DNA of 15,253 bases from Fomitopsis serialis. Taxonomy: Eukaryota; Basidiomycota; Agaricomycetes; Polyporales; Fomitopsidaceae. The stretch spans positions 1 through 15,253 of the forward strand of contig NW_025955672.1 in NCBI RefSeq assembly GCF_022376445.1, given 5' to 3'. Below are positions 7,958 to 15,253 of this stretch, piece after piece. Below the pieces are notes generated by a model, which saw only the letters and a program-made list of their open reading frames with translations, was not told where the DNA came from and made no database searches. The position numbers were made by a program, and so were the translations under genes. Positions within the stretch are counted from its first letter, which is position 1. Every line of letters begins with the position of its first letter.

Positions 7958-8626
7958 GTGATCCCCAGCTGCAGACCGTCAATCTCTAGGGCAAGGGCAG
8001 CCGGAAGAGGGCACGGAGCATACAACAGCAGCTAGGAGATAGTACGATCCTTTCACTGACGCACGGGCCATGTACTGTACATGCGCTACTTAGGTTCAAT
8101 GCATCGCTATGGCCGCGCCGAGCGCTCAATTTACGCGGACTCGCCACTGAGGCGGTCCGAGCAGAGCAGGACAGAACCTAATATGCTTCTAGATCTCACA
8201 TGAGGCCTGCTCGAGGCCGTGTGGTTGACGCGATGCATCGCATTCAGTCAGATTCATAAAGGACTATCGCTGCGTGTGAGTTCAAGAGCCACTGTTGCGT
8301 CGCCCTTCCTGATACAATCTCTACGCTCAACCGGGGCATCCCTTCGATCCTGATTCACGACATTCGTACTCCACTGCCACTTCCTCTCCAAGTAGTGTCA
8401 CTGTCGCGCTCACGTCCGACGCGGCTCAATTAGAAGCGCCTTGCTCCGGTGAGATCACAGTCGTATGTTATCAGGCAAGTCATCGTCTGATCTTTGCGTG
8501 GTGTCAGTAGAGTATCTTGGCGTCTGCCGTCGGTAATTGGATTGAACGGCACTCAAGCTTGCACTAGGTGAGTCCGTCCCAGTAAGGTGCGAGCTGGCAT
8601 GATCAACTTGCATGGCCGTTCAGTAG
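7958..8626. other. Unassigned sequence between the duplicated fragment and the F-box gene
   Basis: I find no gene. Small palindromes are present: CATGTAC-T-GTACATG at 8069-8083 and GCGATGCATCGC at 8230-8241. The last part should contain the promoter of the F-box gene, but no clear TATA box is visible. Confidence 0.45.
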
Positions 8627-10107
8627 ATGGGCGGTACCACGCACAACGAAGACAAAATGGCCAAGAAGCTCGAGATTTACTACAAGCCGCCCACGTACTC
8701 AAGGTGCGTACCCATTCTATGTATGCTGTCCAAGTATCAGTGAAGGTGACACATACCAATTATGCTAACTTCCTGTGCGTGCAGAGACAACTATCCGCGC
8801 TTTGCGCACGAACTTGTCGAGCGCATCGTCGACTTCCTTTGGGATGATCCCAGGGCATTTGCGGGGTGCTGCCTCGTTTGCCACGCGTGGTACTGCGCTA
8901 CACGCCCGCTCTTCCCTACGATGGCGGACGATCACCGATTTATCCATAAAGAGAGTTTCATGCAATACTCAAGACTCCTCGCCCGACCAAGATACTTGCC
9001 CTTTTTCAAGGTTCAAATCGCATCGCTGAGACTTCATGGAACGTTCGCGCACTCCTGGGTGATGCACATTCCCTAGGTTTGTTACCTCGACTATCGCTCC
9101 TCGTGCTCTGGTATGCGGATTGGGTAGCTATCAACCCCCAGCACTTCCTCCGTCTCTCGAATTGCATTCGATGCGAGTCCTGGAACTTCGCTTTTTCCGC
9201 TTTCGCCACGCGCTCGACCTTCGCAGGATGATCAATGCACTACCCAACCTCTCAGAGGTGGTTCTTGATGAAATAGCATTCCAGCACCCTTCCCTTGGCG
9301 TGCACACAGTCCACCCACTTCGATACTCCTTATCAAAATTCGAGCTCAACAACGTGCGCTCGAGACGCGCACTACTATTGTTGACATTGCTCAATTCGCG
9401 AACATGCCATCAATTACGAGAATTTGTTATCTCGCTCGCGGGCCGACCGTGTGCAGAACTTATAGCACATGTTACCAGCATACTGCAAATTACAGGAGCT
9501 GCACTCGAGAAGTTCTTGTGGTGGCATCTTCACGGTGAAGGTAATGTTCCTCAGCACTCACTGTATCTGAAATTCATCATGATTGCTCACCGACGTAAAC
9601 GTAGCCTTCGAAGCCGTACCGCGATTATCAGCGAACACGTCACTGGAGGAACTAGACCTGGCCCTGTGCCTTCCTTCGTCGCCGCAGATCATACAAAGGG
9701 CTCTCGAGGCCTTGCTGTCCGACATCACCAGCCCGCGTCTGCGGCGAATTTCGCTTTCCATCTGGCTCAACCAATCTAAAATCCTCCAGGATGCAAATGA
9801 GGTCCCTGTCTCCCCAGCAGACACGACGAAGTCTATTCCCACATTCCACGCCGTGCTGTCGCGCGGCATCTATGACCGGCTTCCAAAGAATGGTGTTGAT
9901 GTCTACTTCTCTATGTCAAAAGTAGAGCCAGAGGCTAAGCACATAATGTCTGGGATCAAATTCCACATCTTCGCTCTTTTTGCACCGTGGTTGGCCCGTA
10001 ACAACGTTCTGAAACTCAAGTTCGATCCCGATCCCGATCGGACATCACCATTCACACTTCCTTGGGTTGACTCTGAGGTGAGGCACATTGCTTCTTCAAA
10101 TCCATAA
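8627..10107 (+). pseudogene. F-box / leucine-rich protein, frameshifted
   Basis: F-box proteins bring substrates to SCF ubiquitin ligases through Skp1. Here the leucine-rich part would bind the target. The ATG at 8627 directly follows an in-frame TAG. Exon 1 (8627-8703) joins in phase 2 across an 81-nt intron (GTGCGT, branch TGCTAACTT, TGCAG) to 8785. The F-box follows at about residues 30-65: FAHELVERIVDFLWDDPRAF then CLVCHAWYCA. Next come LRR-like blocks: LPRLSLLVLWYADW (frame 2), SMRVLELRFFRFRH and ALPNLSEVVLDEIAF (frame 3). A phase-1 intron at 9541-9604 leads to the last exon (9605-10107), with SLEELDLALC and RLRRISLSIW, ending in TAA. Two indels are needed, near 9070-9080 and 9140-9165, and neither is explained by a good intron. 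The gene is therefore probably inactive, or the sequence has errors. The layout matches the large Agaricomycete F-box family. Confidence 0.75.
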
Positions 10108-11227
10108 GCCCGACTGCGACTTGCTCAGCCCGCTGATCAGCTCAACCCAGATAGCATCGCCGGATCAGGTCGGAGTCAGGACGGTCGCAGGAAACGACTC
10201 GGAAGACGTAAGTCGGGGGGCGTAGATGTAGAATGTGAGAAGGCAGAGAAAACGGCAGACGATGGACGAGCGAGTGCAGAATTCCCCGCGCAATATGTAT
10301 GCCGTCGTTTCACTATCTATTCCAAAATGCTACGCTAGAAACACGGGTCTCGGAAAGATAAGCACGGGCGGAGCGCTGAGCACTCACGTCGTGTCTTGGT
10401 GACGCGTTGCAGTGAGTAGTGTACCACTGCATTAGTCTCCTCATCGGCCCTACAGCTTCCAGCTCCTTCCACAGTCGTAAGGCTCGACGATAACCGACCG
10501 CAGGGCACGCGCCGCGAGACCGTTCTAACGTATCGCTATCCGTCTCAAAAGGGAACCATCCTACTAGTAGCGTGGCGATGGGAAGCCTCCCTCTGGTTCG
10601 GTTCTACGTTCAATACACACAATCGCTCTGCGATGGGACCGCTCCCTTCCCTGCGAGCCGTGGCGGTAGACGATTCTCGGAGCTGGAAACGCTCCGGCCA
10701 TGAGTGAACAGCAGGAGGACCACTGTGGTTCGTACTCCCGCGAGTCACACGGTAACAATGTACTAACTTTACGCTAGAGGTGGGGCTCTAGTGCTTCGCT
10801 ACAAAAGCTCAAGGCTCTAGTTGTAAAGCTTCGGGGGCCGCGCGAAGGGTCCGTCGAGCTGCGCAGGCCGCGCACACATCTAGAGGGGAGAGGCTCCATC
10901 TCTGAATGAGGAACGACGCCGATCGACATATAGATCGCGCACGAGGAGAGGACGGAGACGCAGTCTCACTGTGCAAGCCCGGTGGCCACAACGGGCCACA
11001 ACGACGGGTCGGCTACGTGTCCTCCTGGAGGAGAGACGGCGACCGGAGGTGTCAGCGAGTGAACGAGGGGAACGATCCTCTATATACAAGCCCGGGGGCA
11101 GCCAGCTGTGGATGGAGGTCGTTCATGAGGGAAAAGAACCGGAGAGACGACTCGGAGCGTGAGAACTAAAGACAGTGTCCATTCAAGGTGCTTACGATAC
11201 ATGCGAGGATGCATACCGGCTTACGTA
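10108..11227. other. Gene-poor region, nothing assigned
   Basis: No open frame here shows a motif or linked splice sites. A donor-like word on the - strand (CACGAC then GTGAGT, at about 10392-10382) follows a short open stretch and may be the end of an eroded exon. CTAGAG-type words repeat near 10777-10820. CCTCTATATACAAG at 11076-11089 contains a TATA-like core without a convincing start codon downstream. Confidence 0.4.
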
Positions 11228-11241
11228 TGAGTCATGAGTCA
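11228..11241. promoter_or_regulatory. Two abutting TGAGTCA motifs
   Basis: TGAGTCATGAGTCA consists of two adjacent copies of TGAGTCA, the core consensus for AP-1/Gcn4-type bZIP factors. TTACGTA, another bZIP-like word, lies directly upstream at 11221-11227. The group is about 120 bases before a coding-like segment at 11358. Binding is inferred from the motif only. Confidence 0.35.
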
Positions 11242-11357
11242 TGATGTCGCCGTGTGTCCTAAGTATCAAGTTCCGTTGGATTTGCCTGAAGAAGTGTGTA
11301 CCAGCCGCGTGTATGCTCGAGGAATATACACGCACAATCATGATGTGTTTACCGCAG

Positions 11358-11750
11358 CGCGATGATGCACAGCTGCACGCGCAGAGCGAGGATGATGAGG
11401 TTCTGTCTTCTGCCTCGCCCTTCTCGCCGCAGGCCATTCCGCGAGGCTATACTGCATTGACGGTTCCGAGTCGTCTGAAGACTGCTTTCATAACTTCGCT
11501 TGAAGCACGCCTGACGGAACTACTCGTTCAATCCGAGGTATAAAATCTCGCATATGACACAGCAGTTGACTCACATTCCCCTTCGTCCCCAGGTCTGACT
11601 CCAGAGACGGGGACTCGTTCCCGCGAGAACATAAAAATCCTCACTTCAATCTACCACTCCATCGGCCTACCACGTGTCTTCCGTGCGTTGACCCATAACG
11701 CAATGGATACGGGCGGTGCGAGGACGTCGGTATGGTTCGTAACTGCGAGG
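11358..11750 (+). pseudogene. Possible coding fragment, two exon-like segments out of phase
   Basis: The open frame containing 11358-11537 looks protein-like: an acidic Ser-rich stretch (RDDAQLHAQSEDDEVLSSAS), then AIPRGYTALTVPSRLKTAFI and SLEARLTELLVQSE. A donor-like GTATAA (11538), branch-like TTGACTCAC and pyrimidine tract with CCCCAG (ending 11592) suggest a 55-nt intron. Downstream, the frame LTPETGTRSRENIKIL, YHSIGLPRVFRALTHNAMD is also protein-like. The phases do not match (0 into 1), so there is a one-base break or the second frame is fortuitous. TATAAAA at 11539-11545 could instead be a promoter word. I recognise no family. Confidence 0.3.
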
Positions 11751-11861
11751 AACCGACCATGGAGCACCTCCAGGCTACGAGATCAGGTCCTGGGGCCTTG
11801 CTTCATAAACGCAGCAATCCGACCGAGCATATATTGAGGTATTAACGGGATACGGTGAGTG

Positions 11862-12567
11862 CTATTCTGTACACGAGTCACGTAGAGTCGCTGGGAACCC
11901 GGAGTAGAACCCAGGATTCGGAGCGAGAAAGGGCATACGGCATGACCCGGTCTGCGTGAAGACGGACTCGAGAAGCTGCATCACGTTCGCCGCGGATGTA
12001 CACGCCAGCAATTTGAAGCTGATTGGACAAGTCTTGCGGTTGAGCGCAGCCGCGGTCTGCTTCTCCTGCACGTTCACGGGTGTATTGGGTTTCGCAGCGA
12101 AGAAGTGGGGGGATGCGGGTGAAAGGTGAGCGTGAACGAACCCGACATAGCATCGCACCCACATGCGGCGAACGGCTGTTGCATGATCGCCGTCCAGTAG
12201 GGCACTGATCTGCGTCGAGCTCTGAAGCGGGTCTACGACAGGTGAGTCCTGACCCAGCAGAACTTCTGACGCGATAGAATTCAGATGGGATACGGCAGAA
12301 TTTGATTGCAACGAATGAACACACAGTATTCGGTAGAAGATGGGCGGCTTCGCGACAAGCACGGCTTACCTCGAGCCGTGCGTGTCGGACCATAGAACTG
12401 TATCTTGGTTGAAGCACCGAGGCGGAAAGGTGGTAGCACTTCAACATTGGATAAGTTAGTAGGTGCCGTGGAAAGCTAGCAGGACATACCTCGTACGCAG
12501 CCATGTCCAGCTGAAACAATGGATTGACGGGAAGGCAAGGCTCGAGAGCACGAACAAGTCCGTTCAT
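11862..12567 (-). CDS. Probable three-exon gene of unknown function
   Basis: Read on the - strand, ATG at 12567 starts MNGLVRALEPCLPVNPLFQL and ends exon 1 at 12490. Intron 1 (12489-12439, 51 nt) has a GTATGT donor and a textbook CTAC-CTACTAAC-type branch site. Exon 2 (12438-12370) gives CYHLSASVLQPRYSSMVRHA. Intron 2 (12369-12249, 121 nt) runs from GTAAGC to GGTCAG. Exon 3 (12248-11862) begins DSPVVDPLQSSTQISALLDG, includes MWVRCYVGFVHAHL and SAANVMQLLESVF, and stops at TAG. All three exons join in phase 0 with no stop, giving about 177 residues. Composition is ordinary, with no signal peptide, membrane helix or motif I can name. The 5' end is uncertain: open sequence and splice-like sites continue upstream to about 12826, so exon 1 may be internal. 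It could be a fragment of a larger gene. Confidence 0.45.
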
Positions 12568-12837
12568 CCGTCCCGCACGCCCACGCGCAAAGTGCTACTG
12601 TACCGTGTCGGTATGTGGCCCTTGGCTGGAAGTTTGACCCGACCTGCAGGAGACGACTCGGTCCTCTGATCGCAACGAAGATCCTGGCGCGGAGTGCGAA
12701 TAACGTACCACGGAGCGAAAGGAACTTGTTGTGGTGTATTGGCTGGTGTACGTACGAGCACGGAGAAGAGAGGCGGAAGGGTCGCTGCAACAACTCGGGA
12801 GGAACGAGTGCCGCAATCGGGACCATTCGTAGCGTCC
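12568..12837 (-). other. Possible 5' extension of the minus-strand gene
   Basis: On the - strand an open frame from ATG 12826 starts MVPIAALVPPELLQRPF, 35 bases downstream of an AATATAGG word in the tandem repeat. It contains acceptor-like TTGTTGCAG and donor-like GTACGT words. It does not share a frame with MNGL at 12567, so an intron would be needed. The evidence is not strong enough to join them. Confidence 0.25.
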
Positions 12838-12899
12838 GGAGTGCCCTACAATAGTGGACCTATATTCGGAGAAGTGCCTTACAGATTGAACCTATATTC
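12838..12899. repeat. Two tandem copies of a 30-32 bp unit
   Basis: Unit A (12838-12867) and unit B (12868-12899) both start GGA, contain GTGCC(C/T)TACA and end CCTATATTC. They differ by a 2-base gap and a few substitutions. On the - strand each unit reads GAATATAGG near its start, so the array places two TATA-like words upstream of the minus-strand coding candidate. It may be a duplicated core-promoter segment. Confidence 0.6.
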
Positions 12900-14460
12900 T
12901 GAGCTTGTTACGTCGAGATCAGTGAATGCTACTCACCGCTGCTGATACGTCGCTCCGCATCGTACTGACTCCCTGCTCCCTGCTCCTGACACAGACACCA
13001 AATCGACAGATCGACTCTGCAAACGCTACGACCAGCGATAGCCAGTCCCCCCGCCTGAATCCCATCGCAGAACAGCTGTGAGCGCAATCACTGCCAATGC
13101 ATTTGCTTCGAGCTTGAGCAGTAATCGAGCATCGGTCCGTTCGAAGTAGAATTGACCGACGAAGACTGAGGTGTAAGTGGGCGCCGCCGAGGTCTAGGGA
13201 ACTTCGTTTGTGTGGCCTCGGTTGCCTTGATTTCCTCCCAGGTCGTAGACGGCCCTGGCGGTCGTGAGCCGCAGCCTCAGTGTGCCATACGAGTGAGCGG
13301 CGGAGGAACGTCCGCGTCGGGCTCGGTGCGCGTGCTGTATTTCCGATTTTTTGCCGAGTCTGCACGTGTCACGCGTCACTGTGTCGGTCGTTCGCTCTTG
13401 CCTCGCTCCACGATCCCCGCTGCCCACCGACGATCCACTGGCCTTCTGTCCTGAATGGATGTCGCACTGCGTCACCATACGCGCTCGCCATCGCCGCCAC
13501 GTACAGCTCCCTGCCTACGGCCAACTCACCAACGACTAGCATCCGCAACACCGATTACAGCGTCCCCGCTGCCTATTCGTCTGGATCTGCTGCGTCAACT
13601 ACAGTACGCATCCGCCGAATGCCTACGCTACTGCTATGTCGTCTTCTTCGGCTAGCGGCCATTCCAAGCTGCGCGGAATTGTTGCCTCACGCATACACCG
13701 CAGTACGTGCTGCAGGTCTCGCTAGTCTCCTCTTTCACTGACGTCTATATGTAGGCTCTCTTAAATGATTCATCCTGCGCTACGTGTTGTAACGCGTCCG
13801 GCGAGCGGCCTCTTCGCACAGCCCACTTCGCGGTACGTACGCGGTGCTACATCCATACCGTCTATCCTCCTCTACATCTCTCACTTTGTGCGGGCAGACT
13901 TCATGGCCTGCGATCCCGATGGCAATACCGACCTAGGTAGGCGGGGCATCAACGCCCATACGCAGGAGCAGCGGACGGATGCATGTTGACGCGCGGGAGG
14001 GGTATGGGACGCACAGGTGGTGATACTACGGTACGTCTGCGCGTCGACGTCTGTCTCGAAGATGTTATAGGTCGAACGAGACGACACTCGCTATACTCTG
14101 TATACATATGCGCCCGGGTTGGCGACGGGTAGGTGATATCGGCGATGTCGATCTCTCCGTCGTAGTCCCGCGCATACATGCTCCCAGTGTGGATCACACC
14201 GACCGACCGTCAGTACACGCCCATGGGGCGATGTTTGTACGCTAGGCATCGACGCTAGCGATGATAGGGAATTGGGCTGGACACAAGTGCATCCCGCCCA
14301 ACTCCAGGCCCTCGCTCGCAGTGGTGTCTTCATAGCACCTCCTTGCCTCACGTTCTCGCGGACGGTTTCCATGAGGGCCGATAATCGATATCCTTATATG
14401 CTGTGAAACGGGTCACAGTCCCGTCTGATATATCCTTTGTTCGGGCTGAGCTGCGTGTTG
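12900..14460. other. Gene-poor region with unassigned open frames
   Basis: Several open frames occur on both strands but none can be supported. Possible exon remnants on the - strand are 13165-13026 (acceptor CTCAG then FVGQFYFERTDARLLLKLEA, ending in TAG) and about 14185-14105 (SMYARDYDGEIDIADITYP). On + a Ser/Thr-rich stretch at about 13490-13620 (SPTTSIRNTDYSVPAAYSSG) lacks a credible start. A CCTGCTC word is repeated three times at 12970-12988. Confidence 0.35.
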
Positions 14461-14463
14461 GAT

Positions 14464-14485
14464 GACTCGACGCTCGCGTCGAGTC
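14464..14485. repeat. 9-bp perfect hairpin with 4-base loop
   Basis: GACTCGACG (14464-14472) and CGTCGAGTC (14477-14485) are exact reverse complements around CTCG. The hairpin lies just upstream of copy 2 of the duplicated fragment. No T-run follows and function is unknown. Confidence 0.6.
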
Positions 14486-14497
14486 CTCGAACTTTGT

Positions 14498-14890
14498 GTG
14501 AGTCGGGAAAGCGTACCTCGGCCTACGCTAACCTACCATGACATTGTAGATCTCTTCCGTGATACGGTCGCAGCGGGTTGAACTCAGTCGACAATGCGCA
14601 TCTCCGTGAATCGACGCGTCCGACACGGTCGCCCCCGCTGCGAGCTTGCGCTCGTGCTCGAGCATGGGCGAGAGCTTGCCGCTCGCCTGTATCAGTATTC
14701 CACGGTGAGAAGTAAAGACTCGGAGGCCGCTCTTTCTCGCCTTCTCGCGTTGCAGGCCCGCAGCCCGAAGTTTGCGCACGACGCACAGGGCACCGCTAAC
14801 CAACTCCGAGTCTGCGCGAGGGCTCCCGTCACCATTTTTGCTGACCTCGACGCGTCGGACCTGGCGGATGATACGATGATCTCTCGTTGA
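14498..14890 (+). pseudogene. Duplicated unknown coding fragment, copy 2
   Basis: The frame equivalent to copy 1 reads TLTYHDIVDLFRDTVAAG, then a TGA stop at 14579-14581, then STMRISVNRRVRHGRPRCEL. From ATG 14594 a 98-residue frame remains open to 14890. It reads through an in-phase 51-nt intron (14705-14755, GTGAGA to TTGCAG) whose position matches the intron of copy 1. The exon after it gives AQGTANQLRVCAR and DLDASDL, the best conserved part between copies. The TGA suggests a broken gene, although a start at 14594 could still give a shortened product (about 81 residues when spliced). After DASDL copy 2 lacks the donor seen in copy 1 and ends ADDTMISR-stop. Family unknown. Confidence 0.5.
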
Positions 14891-15253
14891 CGCGACAGTC
14901 ATCGTCCCTGACAAGCGCGCGTTCTGCGTCATGTCTACGGTCGCACAACTCATCGAAAGCAGCAGTGAAAGAGGAATCTGGAGCCGTTTCATCCAACCTC
15001 CTGCGCGGCGGTATCGATAGAAAGACGTCCCAAGGTCTAAGTCACAGAGGAAGTGAACGTAACGTGCTACTACTCATGTCAGTGTACATGGTGGGTGTTA
15101 TCGCTGTTGGCACCAAATCGCGTGTTCCCTGAGAAGCACCGAAGATGGACGCGCAGTGCAGGCCGCGCCAGTGAGCTACAGAATAGGTGCGCACACATAT
15201 AGTCGGCGTACGTGCTGACACGCCACTGAAGCCATATCCTGCGAGGAGGTCTC
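14891..15253. other. Unassigned right end of the window
   Basis: An open frame (14887-15132) is present but has no motif, splice link or promoter. I see no other feature. Confidence 0.4.

Noticed and set aside
9005..9025. GGTTCAAATC resembling a tRNA B box
   Set aside because: No matching A box or cloverleaf, and it lies within the F-box coding frame (Lys-Val-Gln-Ile).
12970..12988. CCTGCTC repeated three times
   Set aside because: Too short and imperfect to be called a microsatellite with any role.
13026..13165. Minus-strand exon-like segment with a hydrophobic stretch (LLLKLEANALAVIALTAV)
   Set aside because: Only about 46 codons with one plausible acceptor, and no linked exon on either side. 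Kept as a note in the region entry.
13280..13741. 153-codon + frame, considered as a small secreted or pheromone-like protein
   Set aside because: No signal peptide, no CaaX-type C-terminus and no promoter. Composition reflects GC-rich random sequence.

Overview
The window looks like nuclear DNA of a filamentous basidiomycete, most likely an Agaricomycete (mushroom or bracket fungus). Three things point there. Introns are short (mostly 47-64 nt), with GTRNGT donors, CTAAC-like branch sites and YAG acceptors. The RNA polymerase II sequence is of fungal type. The F-box/leucine-rich protein has the layout common in Agaricomycetes. I see no bacterial gene organisation, phage, CRISPR, rRNA or tRNA.

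Layout. (1) 444-3310, + strand: a decayed, intron-bearing copy of the RPB1 gene (largest subunit of RNA polymerase II). It lacks the N-terminal clamp, about 160 internal codons and the whole C-terminal domain, and carries at least three frame breaks. (2) 3999-5885, +: an apparently intact ten-exon gene for a 474-residue protein of unknown function. Its frame closes if one intron uses a GC-AG donor. (3) 6225-6758, +: a compact single-exon gene (177 residues, unknown) with a TATA box. (4) 6760-7600: noncoding, with a degenerate tandem repeat and a cluster of inverted repeats. (5) 7603-7957, +: first copy of an unknown intron-containing coding fragment. (6) 8627-10107, +: an F-box/LRR gene, frameshifted. 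(7) 10108-15253: mostly decayed sequence. It holds a possible coding fragment (11358-11750, +), a probable three-exon gene on the - strand (11862-12567), a tandem repeat with AATATAGG cores, and a second copy of the duplicated fragment (about 14498-14869, +).

Nothing suggests that these genes form a pathway or operon. The better reading is a gene-poor, decaying region that has collected partial duplicates of genes from elsewhere (RPB1, F-box, the 7.6/14.5 kb family), with two possibly live orphan genes at 4.0-6.8 kb. The most useful leads are the unknown ten-exon gene with its GC-AG intron, the structure and decay pattern of the RPB1 copy, and the duplicated unknown coding fragment. Exon joins were made by hand from splice signals and phase. 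No homology search was possible.
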